64,000 nucleotides of DNA from CBDBEU01 sp965204565 (GTDB lineage: Bacteria > Pseudomonadota > Alphaproteobacteria > Rhizobiales > TMED25), in assembly GCA_965204565.1 (NCBI GenBank), contig CBDBEU010000003.1, positions 124,001 to 188,000 of the forward strand, in the 5' to 3' direction. The position numbers and the translations under genes are program-made. Under the pieces are notes generated by a model. It did no database searches and was not told where the DNA came from. It saw only the letters and a program-made list of their open reading frames with translations. Positions within the stretch are counted from its first letter, which is position 1, and each line of letters opens with the position of its first letter. This document shows positions 36,065-46,364 of the stretch, one piece after another.

Positions 36065-36763
36065 TCAACCGCACCAATATAGCGCGACCGGCCGCGCGTT
36101 CTGGTGCAATACGGCGCGCACCGGCAACTCCGTCACGGGCCCCTTTTCGAGCGCCCGATCAAGCACCGCGAGCTTATCCTCGCCCTCGATATGGAGAACC
36201 AAAAAGCCGGTGTCGAGCACCACTGGCAAGGTGAGCGTGATACGAGGCTCACCCGCCGAAGCTGAACGCAGGGCTAAAACTGTGTTTGGACAGGCAGGAT
36301 CGGTGGCAAGGTCCACGCAGTCCCCGTCCGGGAACCAGGATGCGGTGTGCCCATCCGCGCCCATGCCAAGAATGACGGCGGCGAATGGGCGCGACATTGC
36401 AGCCAATCGCACTTCTGCTTGTTGGGTACCGTGGTCAAGGTCGCAACCCTCTGAAAACAGCGGCACGAATGTCGCCGATGAAGCCGGGCCCACAAGCAAT
36501 TGCTCGTGCACTAGCCGCGCATTGGTGCGCGGCGATGTCTCTTCCACCCAGCGCTCGTCAACCAGCGTCACGGTGACGCGGAGCCAGTCGAGATCCCAAT
36601 TCGCAAGACTTTCAAAAAAACGCACCGGCGTCGAGCCACCGGATACCGCCAGACTGGCACCGCCAACGTCCGCAATCCGGCTTTCAAGCGCGGCTGCGAC
36701 ACGCGACGCCAGCGCCTCCGCCAACGGCTCTGACCCTTCAAATTCGTGCCACTCAAGCGGCAT
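36065..36763 (-). CDS. pgl: 6-phosphogluconolactonase
   Basis: Pgl hydrolyses 6-phosphogluconolactone. From the ATG at 36763 (MPLEWHEFEGSEPLAEALAS) it is 232 aa. Family motifs are SLAVSGGSTPVRFFESLANW, VTLVDERWVEETSPRTNARL and VILGMGADGHTASWFPDG with the catalytic His. Another ATG at 36784 is in frame; either start overlaps the end of zwf (by 10 or 31 nt), which implies coupled translation. Confidence 0.94.
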   Translation of the reverse strand: MPLEWHEFEGSEPLAEALASRVAAALESRIADVGGASLAVSGGSTPVRFFESLANWDLDWLRVTVTLVDERWVEETSPRTNARLVHEQLLVGPASSATFVPLFSEGCDLDHGTQQAEVRLAAMSRPFAAVILGMGADGHTASWFPDGDCVDLATDPACPNTVLALRSASAGEPRITLTLPVVLDTGFLVLHIEGEDKLAVLDRALEKGPVTELPVRAVLHQNARPVALYWCG

Positions 36764-38246
36764 CTGACCAATCGTCGTCCTCATGCCAGGTGCGGCCATC
36801 GCGCTCAATCAGCGCCACCGCCGCGCTCGGTCCCCAGGTTCCTGCCGTATAAGCTTTTGGCTTGAGCTGGAGTGTCTCCCAGCCAGCGAGTATGGGATCG
36901 ATCCACCGCCATGCAGCCTCAACCTCCCCGCGTCCCATGAACAATGTCTGGTTGCCACGGATCACATCCATGATCAGCCGTTCATAGGCATCCGGATTGC
37001 GCACTTTGAAGGCCTCGGCAAAGCTCATGTCGAGCGGCACGTGGCGCAGCCGCATACCGCCGGGCCCCGGATCCTTGATCATGATCCACAGCTTGACCCC
37101 TTCATCGGGTTGCAGCCGGATGACCAGCTGATTGGCGGCGATCGGACCTGCGGTATCGGAAAAAATCGAATGCGGGATTGGCCGAAACGCCACCACAATT
37201 TCCGAAACCCGGGTCGCCAGCCGCTTACCTGTGCGCAGATAGAAGGGCACGCCGGCCCAGCGCCAGTTCGCAACCTCGGCTTTGAGCGCGACAAATGTCT
37301 CGGTCATGCTCTCGCGGTTGGAGATTTCATCGAGATAAGCCGGCACGGGGCCCCCGGCCGATGCTCCGGCCCGGTACTGCCCGCGCACCGTCATGTCCGA
37401 TACAACCGCCTCATCGATCGGCCGCAACGCCTTCAGAACCTTCACTTTCTCATCGCACACCGATGAGGCTTCCATCGATTCCGGCGGCTCCATCGCGATC
37501 AGGCACAAAAGCTGCATGATGTGGTTTTGCACCATGTCGCGCAGCGCGCCGGCGCCATCGTAATAATAACCACGCCCCCCGACGCCGAGTTCCTCGGAAA
37601 CCGTGATCTGTACATGGTCGATATGCGCCGCATTCCACAACGGCTCAAACAGGGCATTACCAAATCTGAGCGCCATTAGGTTCTGCACCGTTTCCTTGCC
37701 CAGATAGTGGTCGATGCGGAATATTTGTTCCTCGGTGAAAACACCGCCGACCATATCATTGATCTGGCTCGCCGAAGCGAGGTCATGACCGATCGGCTTT
37801 TCGATCACTGCCCGGGCCTGGTCCGTGACCAGCCGGAATTGTGCGAGGCGTTGGCAAATTGTGCCAAAAAGCGAGGGATCGACCGCAAGATAGAACGCGC
37901 GCGCCACGTCTTCCCGGCCCGATAGAGCGCCCGCAAGATCCGACCAGCCAGCATCTGATGAGGCATCGACACGGATGTAGGACACCCGCTCGATGAAGTG
38001 CGTCAGCGCCGCCTCATCGTCCGCATCATTGCCGAGGCTGGCGCCAATTGATTTACGGGCAAATTCCCGATAAGCCGCATCGTTAATCTCCCGGCGTGAA
38101 ACCGCGATGATGCGTGCATCATCAGGGATTTGGCCGTCCAGATCCCGATGACAAAGCGCAGGCAGCAGCTTGCGATGGGTGAGATCGCCAGTCCCGCCGA
38201 ATACCACGAGATCAAACGGATCGACCTGGATCACTCGCGAGGTCAT
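36753..38246 (-). CDS. zwf: Glucose-6-phosphate 1-dehydrogenase
   Basis: Zwf oxidises glucose 6-phosphate with NAD(P) and feeds the Entner-Doudoroff and pentose phosphate pathways. From the ATG at 38246 (GGAGAAG 4 nt upstream) it is 497 aa. The dinucleotide site is LVVFGGTGDLTHRKLLPALC, EKPIGHD is present, and the active site is RIDHYLGKETVQNLMALRFG near residue 175. YLRTGKRLATRVSEIVVAF and FMGRGEVEAAWRWIDPIL are also typical. It heads the zwf-pgl-edd-eda operon. An in-frame GTG at 38258 is a less likely start. Confidence 0.96.
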   Translation of the reverse strand: MTSRVIQVDPFDLVVFGGTGDLTHRKLLPALCHRDLDGQIPDDARIIAVSRREINDAAYREFARKSIGASLGNDADDEAALTHFIERVSYIRVDASSDAGWSDLAGALSGREDVARAFYLAVDPSLFGTICQRLAQFRLVTDQARAVIEKPIGHDLASASQINDMVGGVFTEEQIFRIDHYLGKETVQNLMALRFGNALFEPLWNAAHIDHVQITVSEELGVGGRGYYYDGAGALRDMVQNHIMQLLCLIAMEPPESMEASSVCDEKVKVLKALRPIDEAVVSDMTVRGQYRAGASAGGPVPAYLDEISNRESMTETFVALKAEVANWRWAGVPFYLRTGKRLATRVSEIVVAFRPIPHSIFSDTAGPIAANQLVIRLQPDEGVKLWIMIKDPGPGGMRLRHVPLDMSFAEAFKVRNPDAYERLIMDVIRGNQTLFMGRGEVEAAWRWIDPILAGWETLQLKPKAYTAGTWGPSAAVALIERDGRTWHEDDDWSDAA

Positions 38247-38267
38247 GAACTTCTCCACAAAAACGTG

Positions 38268-39485
38268 TCAGACGACGTCGCGCTCGCGCAGTTTCGCGAC
38301 TTGGCTATCACTTAGCCCAAGGTATTCTTCAAGCACTTCATGTGTGTGCTCACCCAACATCGGCGGCGGCCTGCGATAACTGACCGGGCTTGCCGACAGG
38401 CGAAGCGGGCTACCAATCAATTTGGCCGGCCGACCAGGCGTTGCCGGATGCTCCATATCGATCACCATGTCGCGCGCGGTGACCTGCGGGTCGGCGAAAA
38501 CCTGATCGAGGCGATTGATCGGCCCGCAGCCGATTTTTGCTGCTTCCAGCTTTTCGATCCACCAGCCATGCGGGTGCTGGCGGGTGATCTCGTTCAGCGT
38601 ATCGGTAACCACATCGCGATTGCGAACCCGTTCGACCGCAGCGGAAAATCGTAAATCCTGCATGAGCTGCTGGCATCCGGCGACCTCGCAAAATCGCTCG
38701 AAAGTGGCGTCATTGGCGACCGAAAGTACAAAGTAGCCGTCCGCCGAGGGCATCACCTGGTAGGGCACGATATTGGGGTGTTGGTTGCCAAGCCTGTCAG
38801 GATTTTCTCCGGTGGCCAGATAATTCATGCCCTGATTGGCGAGCCAAGCGACATGAGCATCGAGCATCGAGATATCGAGATGTTGGCCTTCACCGCTGGC
38901 ATCGTGATGACGCACCGCGGCAAGGATCGCGACCGCCGCATACATGCCGGCCATCAGGTCTGCTATCGACACGCCAACCTTCATCGGCTCGCCATCGGGC
39001 TCGCCTGTGAGGCTCATGACACCGCCCATCGCCTGGATCAGCGCATCATAGGCCGGTCGATCGGCATAGGGACCGGTCTGCCCGAAACCGGTCACCGAGC
39101 AGTAGATGAGCCCCGGAAAATCGCCCCGCAGGCTTTGATAATCGAGCCCGTAGCGTGCCAGAGTGCCGGTCTTGAAGTTCTCCGCCAGAATATCGCTTTT
39201 GGCGATCAGCCGCCGTGCCAGCGCGTGTCCCTCCTCGCTGGCGAGATTGAGCGTCACTGAACGCTTGTTGCGGTTGGTGCCGGCGAAATAGGCGCTTTCG
39301 CTTGAATCATTTCCTCGCGCATCGGGAAGATAGGGCGGTGCAAAATTACGTGTGTCATCGCCCACGCCAGCACGCTCGATCTTGATCACATCAGCGCCAA
39401 GATCTCCCAGAATCTGGGTGCAATGCGGCCCCGCCAACACCCGCGTTAAATCGAAGACGACCAGGCCGTCAAGCGGACCCTTCAT
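38268..39485 (-). CDS. Family III CoA transferase (CaiB/BaiF type)
   Basis: These enzymes move CoA between a carboxylic acid and an acyl-CoA. The 405-aa protein starts PLDGLVVFDLTRVLAGPHCT and has LGADVIKIERAGVGDDTRNF and TNRNKRSVTLNLASEEGHAL. The catalytic Asp is in GVSIADLMAGMYAAVAILAA near residue 170. GGVMSLTGEPDGEPMKVG is also family-typical. The substrate is unknown; formyl-, succinyl- and malonyl-CoA-dependent members exist. It stands between zwf and malonyl-CoA decarboxylase on the same strand (56-nt gap to the latter), so a role in malonate or another dicarboxylate is plausible but unproven. Confidence 0.92.
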   Translation of the reverse strand: MKGPLDGLVVFDLTRVLAGPHCTQILGDLGADVIKIERAGVGDDTRNFAPPYLPDARGNDSSESAYFAGTNRNKRSVTLNLASEEGHALARRLIAKSDILAENFKTGTLARYGLDYQSLRGDFPGLIYCSVTGFGQTGPYADRPAYDALIQAMGGVMSLTGEPDGEPMKVGVSIADLMAGMYAAVAILAAVRHHDASGEGQHLDISMLDAHVAWLANQGMNYLATGENPDRLGNQHPNIVPYQVMPSADGYFVLSVANDATFERFCEVAGCQQLMQDLRFSAAVERVRNRDVVTDTLNEITRQHPHGWWIEKLEAAKIGCGPINRLDQVFADPQVTARDMVIDMEHPATPGRPAKLIGSPLRLSASPVSYRRPPPMLGEHTHEVLEEYLGLSDSQVAKLRERDVV

Positions 39486-39541
39486 GGCTGTGTGTTCCTT
39501 CTTTTCGATTGCTGAGGGCGTGGCGAGATGACGTCAGTCTG

Positions 39542-40906
39542 TCAAGTGCCTGCTTCAGAATTTCCCTGTCGTTCGCCCCGCAAAAGGCTACGAACCGCGA
39601 AAGAGGCCGCAATCTCGCCATTGTTGGCATACGCCTCATGATTGCGTTCGATGTCCTTGAGAATATAACTGTAGTTGACCATCAGACCGGCAGCATCGGC
39701 GAGCCCCTTGGGCGATGTATCGGCAAGCCAATTGAGACGCTCAAGCCTTGCACCATTGCCAAGATGGAAGCGTGCCGCCGGATCGAGTGGTGTGCCGCGT
39801 GTTGTTTTCGCACGCATCAGATAGTGCGCCGCAATAGGCGTCACTAGAGGTTTGAGTTTCTTGACGGCATCGGTTTTGCCCGCCCATTGGTCATGCTTGA
39901 GAATGGCGAGTGCCTTGCGTTGCTCGTTTGTCAGTTTGAGATCATCCGCGGCATCAACGAGCGCATTGTCAAGCCAGCGCCGAAATCCCGGAATTGGCGA
40001 TAATGTGACAAACGTCTTGATGGTTTGGCAATCGCGCGCCAGTTCCTCCACCACCTGCTTGATCAGGAAGTTGCCAAACGAGATACCCCTCAGCCCCTCC
40101 TGGCAGTTGGAGATCGAATAGAACACCGCCGTTGTCGCGCGGGAGGGATCGATCGGTTCCCGATCATGGGACAGAATCGGGGAAATAGCCTCGGGGGTAT
40201 TACCCGTCAGTGCAACTTCAACAAAGATCAGCGGATCATCGACCAATGAGGGGTGAAAGAAGGCAAAACATCGGCGATCGGGCGGGTCGATACGCCTGCG
40301 CAAATCCTCCCAATCGCTGATTTCGTGAACCGCTTCATAGCGAATGATGCGCTCCAGAATGACTGCCGGTGTCGACCAGTCAATGCGCCTGAGCACTAAA
40401 AATCCACGATTGAACCAGGATGCAAACAGGTGTTCGAAGTCGCGGTCAGCAATTTCGAGCGCCGGATCACCATCAAGGTGGTCCAGAAGATCATTTCGCA
40501 TACCAACCAGTTCAGCCGTCCCACCGGGCGCGAGGTTGAGCCTCCTGATAAGTTCCTGACGGCTGGCCTCCGATGCCTCATTGACGGCAGCCGCGTCGGC
40601 CAGACTTTGGGACTGGTTAAACGCAGTAATCGCCTGATCGATGGCTTCCAGATCGGGACCAAACTCATGCGTTAAAGACTTAAAAAATGCCGCTCGCCCG
40701 TCTTCTTCCAACTCGTGATACGAGCCAAGAATCTGCTGCGCGAGCGCCACGCCCGATGCTTCGCCCCGCTCCGACAACAGCGCATTGCACAGGCTTACTA
40801 TATTGTCCTCAGCGGTCGGGCGCGTGCGATTGAGCTCGAGCAGCATTTGCCCACGCTCGGCGATGGACGACAGCAGATCGCTGAAAAATGAGGTATTCGA
40901 AGCCAT
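39542..40906 (-). CDS. Malonyl-CoA decarboxylase
   Basis: This single-chain enzyme converts malonyl-CoA to acetyl-CoA and CO2. The 454-aa protein has the helical N-terminal domain up to ~residue 180. The GNAT-like catalytic domain follows with CFAFFHPSLVDDPLIFVEVA, FYSISNCQEGLRGISFGNFL (conserved Ser region) and FVTLSPIPGFRRWLDNALVD. The C-terminus carries FHLGNGARLERLNWLADTSP and GLMVNYSYILKDIERNHEAY. Rhizobial homologues (MatA) accompany malonate uptake and activation genes; no malonyl-CoA synthetase is seen here, so CoA might be supplied by the adjacent CoA transferase (inference). Confidence 0.93.
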   Translation of the reverse strand: MASNTSFFSDLLSSIAERGQMLLELNRTRPTAEDNIVSLCNALLSERGEASGVALAQQILGSYHELEEDGRAAFFKSLTHEFGPDLEAIDQAITAFNQSQSLADAAAVNEASEASRQELIRRLNLAPGGTAELVGMRNDLLDHLDGDPALEIADRDFEHLFASWFNRGFLVLRRIDWSTPAVILERIIRYEAVHEISDWEDLRRRIDPPDRRCFAFFHPSLVDDPLIFVEVALTGNTPEAISPILSHDREPIDPSRATTAVFYSISNCQEGLRGISFGNFLIKQVVEELARDCQTIKTFVTLSPIPGFRRWLDNALVDAADDLKLTNEQRKALAILKHDQWAGKTDAVKKLKPLVTPIAAHYLMRAKTTRGTPLDPAARFHLGNGARLERLNWLADTSPKGLADAAGLMVNYSYILKDIERNHEAYANNGEIAASFAVRSLLRGERQGNSEAGT

Positions 40907-41010
40907 CTTTGCCGAATTCTCCGCGAGACAGCAGCATCTGCCATCAGGGCATCAGTGCAATTGACCGGCGAGTGTGCTGGTTACGGTGCGGAATTAAAGT
41001 CCCGCCCCAA

Positions 41011-41481
41011 TCAGGCCGAACCCCCTGCTTCGGCGTGCCATTCCTCATTGATCACCGTACCTGCCGCCCGGATCAGCTTTGCCAGCGGGCAGTATTTACG
41101 CAGTTCCGTTTGCAGGAACTGGATCTGTTCGCCGCTGACATCTCCATTCAAGACGATCTTAAGCGTGATCGAAACGAACGGCTTTTCGATTTCCTCCATC
41201 AACTGGGTGCCGCGCCGGTCGAATTCCCAGTTGATGTTGATATCCATGCCGTCAAGATGGATGTCATTGGCATGCGCGATCTTGTGGGTAATCACATTGG
41301 TGCAGCCGGCAAGCGCGGCTACCAGCGTGTCTGTCGGGGCCGGCCCTTCATTGGTGCCACCACGGGCAATCGGCTCATCGATAATCGAAGTCGCATCGCC
41401 GGACGTGAAATGAGTGCGCGAATGGGTCGGACAATGCGCTGATGAATGCCGGTTGACTATGGTCTTTTGTTTGATCGCCAT
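41011..41481 (-). CDS. OsmC/Ohr-family protein
   Basis: The 156-aa protein has the OsmC fold: SGDATSIIDEPIARGGTNEG, PTDTLVAALAGCTNVITHKI with one conserved Cys near 95, and FVSITLKIVLNGDVSGEQIQ. A Cys early in the protein (SAHCPTHSRTHF) is not at the usual peroxidatic position. OsmC proteins with both family Cys residues reduce organic peroxides. This one resembles the YhfA/OsmC-like subgroup with a single conserved Cys, so peroxidase activity is uncertain. It diverges from the deacetylase gene. Confidence 0.85.
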   Translation of the reverse strand: MAIKQKTIVNRHSSAHCPTHSRTHFTSGDATSIIDEPIARGGTNEGPAPTDTLVAALAGCTNVITHKIAHANDIHLDGMDININWEFDRRGTQLMEEIEKPFVSITLKIVLNGDVSGEQIQFLQTELRKYCPLAKLIRAAGTVINEEWHAEAGGSA

Positions 41482-41707
41482 TAATTTTCTCCGATTTCTG
41501 TCAGCACGCCCTTCGCTGAAACGTGCAATTCGCTGTGGGGTTGGTTTTCGCGCGGGCAGCGCCCGCCGTCAACGCCTGGCAGCTCACTTCCGATTGACCT
41601 GGCAAGTGGCTGTGCCGGTTGACGCCAACAGATACGACATTGAAACTGCCTCACGCCACTCGATGGCTCACACTCCAAGCATTTGCTTCCAACCAACAGG
41701 ACCCAGA

Positions 41708-42592
41708 ATGGCACTCCTCAGCGACCGTGTTCAGTATCAAGCTTTTGTCGACCGCCCAAAACTCAGCCTTCCCGATGGCGCGCGCATTTGCGTGTGGCCG
41801 ATCGTCAATGTCGAGGAATGGCGCATCGACCGTAATATGCCGCGCAACGTCCTGCCTCCACCAATGGGCCAGCCATTGATGCCCAATGTCCCCAACTGGG
41901 CATGGCACGAATATGGAATGCGGGTCGGGTTTTGGCGCCACTTGAAAGCATTCGAGGACCGTGAGATTCGCGCAACCTTGGCAATCAATGGCCGGGTCTG
42001 CATCGCCTATCCACGCGTCGCCCAGGCAGCCCATGATGCCGGCTGGGAATTCATGGGCCATGGCTGGGAGCAGCGCCCGCAACACTCGCTCGGAGACGAA
42101 GCCGCCGCCATTCGCGATACCGTCGAGGCGATCAAGGCATTTACCGGCAAACCGCCCGTCGGCTGGGAAAGCCCGGGTCTTACCGAAACCGACAACACGC
42201 TCGATCTGCTAAAGGAAAACGGCATCGACTATGTCTCAAACTGGCCGTTCGACGATTTGCCGGTTGAGATCGAAACCGCCCACGGGCACATCTGGTCACT
42301 TCCATATCCGTTAGAGACCAATGATATCGTCGTTCATGTTGTCCAGGAGCAACACTCGCCGGTGTTCTTTGAGCGCGGCCGCGACAGCTTTGACCGCCTC
42401 TATGCTGAAAGTGCCGACAATACCAAGATTTTGGGTATTAGCCTGCACCCCTATATCACCGGCGTTCCCCACCGTATCGGTCAGGTTGAAGCACTGCTCG
42501 ATCACATCAAGGAGCATGAGGGCGTGATCTTCATGACCGGAGATGAGATACTTAACTGGTACCGCGAAGCAAACGTCGAGGGAGGGAACTGA
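41708..42592 (+). CDS. Polysaccharide deacetylase-family protein (PuuE/allantoinase-like)
   Basis: From the ATG at 41708 it is 294 aa. Upstream codons in the open frame to 41414 are not family-like and overlap the OsmC gene. It contains a NodB-type domain with GMRVGFWRHLKAFEDREIRA, INGRVCIAYPRVAQAAHDAG, FMGHGWEQRPQHSLGDEAAA and GISLHPYITGVPHRIGQVEA. This arrangement is that of the cofactor-independent allantoinase/PuuE branch, which opens cyclic ureides. It is followed by a decayed CMD gene with the stop and ATG touching. A role in purine-like ring catabolism would agree with the molybdenum hydroxylase next door, also decayed; substrate not proven. Confidence 0.85.
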   Translation: MALLSDRVQYQAFVDRPKLSLPDGARICVWPIVNVEEWRIDRNMPRNVLPPPMGQPLMPNVPNWAWHEYGMRVGFWRHLKAFEDREIRATLAINGRVCIAYPRVAQAAHDAGWEFMGHGWEQRPQHSLGDEAAAIRDTVEAIKAFTGKPPVGWESPGLTETDNTLDLLKENGIDYVSNWPFDDLPVEIETAHGHIWSLPYPLETNDIVVHVVQEQHSPVFFERGRDSFDRLYAESADNTKILGISLHPYITGVPHRIGQVEALLDHIKEHEGVIFMTGDEILNWYREANVEGGN

Positions 42593-43265
42593 TGACCCAG
42601 CGCCTTTCAGGGCTTACCGATGAAGAGGCGACCGGCGTCGCCAAGGAGGTTTTTTGATGCCTCCACCCCCACCCGTTTTCTTGGACGTACCGCGAATTTG
42701 CAGCGCATCCTTGCCAAGCACGCGCCCTATCTGGCGCGCTGGATGCTGGGGTTCACAGCGGCCATTCGCCAGCCGGACCTTGGCGCGATGACGGAACCGC
42801 GCCTGCGCGCCCTTGCCACCATCAAAACTTCAATGGCCAACGAGTGCAATTACTGCACCACGCACACCTCGATGTATGGGCCAGGCTCTCGGCCTCACTG
42901 AGGAAGAAATCAAGGCCATGATGGGCGATGGTTGGAAAACCAGCCCGGCATTCAACAAGCGTGACCGTGCGGTGATCGCGTGGTCGGAGGCAATGACCCT
43001 CAATACGGCGAAATTCGACGGACCCGCGTGGGATGATATGAAGCAACTGTTTAGCGAGGCGGAAATCGTCGAGATTTCTCTCGCCAGCGGCATCTTCAAC
43101 ATGATCAACCGGCTGAACGCTTCCTTCCGCACTGAACTGGAAACCGAAGAATACAACCACCGCCAGGGACGCGCCATCTCCGGTCTGACGGTCGAGGAAA
43201 TCGAGGATTATGCCGCCCGCTTCCCCACCGTCGGCGATGCTTCGCGGCGCGCGGCTGCTGAATAG
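42593..43265 (+). pseudogene. Carboxymuconolactone decarboxylase (AhpD-like) protein with two frameshifts
   Basis: An ATG directly after the deacetylase stop begins MTQRLSGLTDEEATGVAKEV. The frame breaks in a run of six T near 42650 and goes on as RFLGRTANLQRILAKHAPYL and TIKTSMANECNYCTTHTSMY with the CxxC-H motif of AhpD-like proteins. A second break in GGG near 42878 is followed by ALGLTEEEIKAMMGDGWKTS to the stop at 43263. Restored length would be ~223 aa. Both breaks lie in homopolymers, so sequencing error cannot be excluded. Confidence 0.75.
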
Positions 43266-44596
43266 CGCATTCACGCTACCGGGCGGCTGCAAACCGCCCA
43301 GACCGGCGAGAAGATCAGAACACACTCGGGCGTAATCGGTTGCGCGCTCACTAACGCGCCGTGCGGGCTGAGCGCGTCGTTGACCGCATTCATGATCGCA
43401 CCCGGCGCACCACCTGTGCCGGCTTCGCCCACTCCCTTGGCGCCAAGCGTCGAGGTTGATGTCGGTGTTTCCACATGGGCAACATCGATATGCGGCATTT
43501 CCGCTGCCATCGGCACCAGATAGTCGGCCATGGTGGCGTTGAGTAGCTGCCCACCCCGGCTCATAAAGGCAATGCCCTGAACCACGCCGCCGCGAACCTG
43601 CTCATCCACCAACTGGGGACTACCCGCCCGCAATCCTCAACCACTCAATGCTTGAGAAGCGTCACGATGCCGGTCTCGATATCAACCTCAAGCCAGGACG
43701 CCTAGGCGCCATTGGTGAACACAAACGGATAATCGGTAACTCGGAAATGCTTGGTTACGATGAGCTCCGGGCGCACATTGTCGGGCAGTTCATTGCCACG
43801 GTAATAGACCATTCGGGCAAGGTCTGTGAGCGACATGCGGTGGCACCGCCCTGTGCCTCCACCACCGAACCATCGACGATCGGAAGCGTCTCCGCATCGG
43901 CCTGCAATACCGTTGCCGCCACATCGAGGATCTGCCTGCGCAAGACCTTACCGGCAAGGAGTGCCGCCTCACCGCCAATGCCAACCCCGCGCGAGGCCCA
44001 GGTGCCACCACCATAGGGAGTAGTGTCGGTATCGCCCGTGGTCACTCGAACAGCATCAAGAGGAACACCCGACTGCCGTTGCGACAATCTGCACCATCAC
44101 CGCTTCTGTACCTTGGCACTGTTTGGTGATGCTGGAAGCAACATGCAGCGCGCCGGACGCATCAAGGCGCACGGTGGCGCCATCCTGTGAGGCGATCGGC
44201 ACCCCGCCGACGCCGTAGAACATCGGGCTCAGATTGATCACTTCGACAAATGAGGAAAGGCCGCCGCCGCGCCAGATGCCTTGCCCGCGCAAACGCGACT
44301 GCTCCTCACGCAGCCTTTCATAGTCCATCTGCGCCAGAAGCTTTTCCAGGCATGCCTGATGCGGCAGCTCGTTAAACTGCATGCCGGTCGGCGAAGTGCA
44401 TGGATAGGCATCATCCCGGATCAGATTGCGCCGGCGAATTTCCGCCGCATCGAGCCCGAGCTCTGCCGCTGCCGCGTCAACCATCCCCTCACCCACCGCG
44501 ATCGCGATCGGATGGCCGACGGCGCGGTACTGGCACATCACATTCTTGTTCTGAAACACCACCTGCCCCCGTGCCCGATAGGCCGGAACCACATAA

Positions 44597-45884
44597 GGAC
44601 GCCCTGCAAAACCCCCTGGCTTTGAGCGTGTTGGCGTGATTCCGTGGGGATATCAGCGACGGAGGGTAGGATGGCTGCACAGCGCGGGTTGTTCGATCCG
44701 GATGAGCGCTACGCGGCGTTATCGAAGGTGGGAGATCCGCTGGAGCGGCCTGCAGGGGGGTATCGACTTCGAGCTCTTCCGGCCAGGGTTGGATGCGACG
44801 CTCGATCGTTCCGATGGCAGGCAAGGCGGGCGCCCGCCGATGGACCCGGTCCTCATGTTCAAGGTGCCGGTGATCCAGGCGCTCTACGGTGTGTCGGATG
44901 CGCAGGCGGCGTTGCACATCATGGACCGGCGCACCCTTGGCCGTTTCCTCAGCCTCGATGACGGCGCGCGGGCGCCGGACGAGACGACCATCCGGCGGTT
45001 CCGGGAAGCCCTGGTGCGGACCGGCGCGGTGGAGAAACTCTTCGCCCGGTTCGACGCGCATCTTAACGACGCCGGATATCCCGCCATGGGCAGGCAGATC
45101 GTCGATGCCACCATCGTGGCAGCCCCGCGCTAGCGCATGACCGATGCCGGGAAGGAGATCGTCAAGGGCGGGGGCATCCCGCCTGATTGGCAGGCCAATC
45201 CCCGGAAACCGGCGCAAAAGGATCGCGACGCGCGTTGGACGCTCAAGCGAGGGCGCAGGAAGACGCGCCCGGACGGCACGGCGATGGGCGCAATCGCCAC
45301 GCCGGTGTTCGGCGACAAATCCCATATCGATGCCGACCGGCGCCACGGCTTCGTCCGGACATGGATCGTCACCGACGCCGCCCGGCATGACGAACGCGTA
45401 GCGGGCGGGCTTCCGGATCAGGCGAACACCGGCTCGACTGCCACCGGCTCGACTGTCCGGGCGGACACGGCGTATCGGTCGCAGAAGAACGAGAAGAAAA
45501 TCGCCCGGGCCGGGCTGACCTCGAAGGTCCATTTCCGCCGCCCGCCCGGCAAGCCGATGCCCGTGCATCACGAGAGGGCCAATGCCGCACGGTCGAAGGT
45601 CCGATCCGCGATCGAACATCCCTTCGCCGGGATGAAGGCATGAACGGGGCTCTTCGTCCGCACCATCGGCATCGCCCGGGCGAGGGCCAGGATCGGCATG
45701 GCCAACATCGCATTCAACATGAAACGGCTCCTGTTCCGGAAGCGCAAAGGCGCCGTGGCATAGCCCGGCCCCGGCGAAACCAGATCCCGAACCACAACCC
45801 AGGCAAGAGGCCGACCCGCATCGCGGCCGTAAATGCGCTCTCGTCACCCGATTCCAGGCAGAAGACAGGGGTCTTCACGGTGGC
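44597..45884 (+). mobile_element. IS5-type B element inserted in the hydroxylase gene, decayed
   Basis: The ends are GGACGCCCTGCAAAACCCCC on the left and GGCCACCGTGAAGACCCC on the right (read inward). The interrupted codons (CAPY/VVPA) can be rejoined across it with a short repeated ATA/CATA. The transposase is ~89-95% like the copy at 62613-63900 by eye, but has a frameshift near 44750 (in a G run), a TAG in place of CAG at 45131-45133, and a TGA near 45641. So it arrived some time ago and can no longer move by itself. Confidence 0.88.
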
Positions 45885-46364
45885 CATATGGCGCACAAGT
45901 CAGGTTCAACACCTAATTGGCTTCAATCGCGGAAGTGCGCGGATAAACCGAATAGGGTCCGATGCCCGTCAGATCATCCATATAAAAGCCGGTGATATGG
46001 CCGTCACATGGATGTCACTATGAAAGCTCTCAAGCCGGTCGGCGATGAATTTGATCGGCCGTTTCAGCAGCATCGATGCAGCCGCCGCCGCGATTTCATC
46101 TCTATAGGTGTGAACTTTAATGCCGAAGGCACCGCCGACATCGCCCACAATCACCCGCACATTGCCTTCCGGCAGGCCGAGATGCTTGGCATAGAGCACC
46201 TGCATCATATGGGGCGCCTGACCCGAGTAATGGACCGTCAGATGGTTTTCCGAAGGATCAAATGAGGCAAGCGTCACTCCGGTGTGGCAGCCAAAGTGGA
46301 ATGTGCGCTCGACAACCACCGCATCCGGGTGCTGGAAGGCGGAATCGACATCGCCTTCAAGAAC

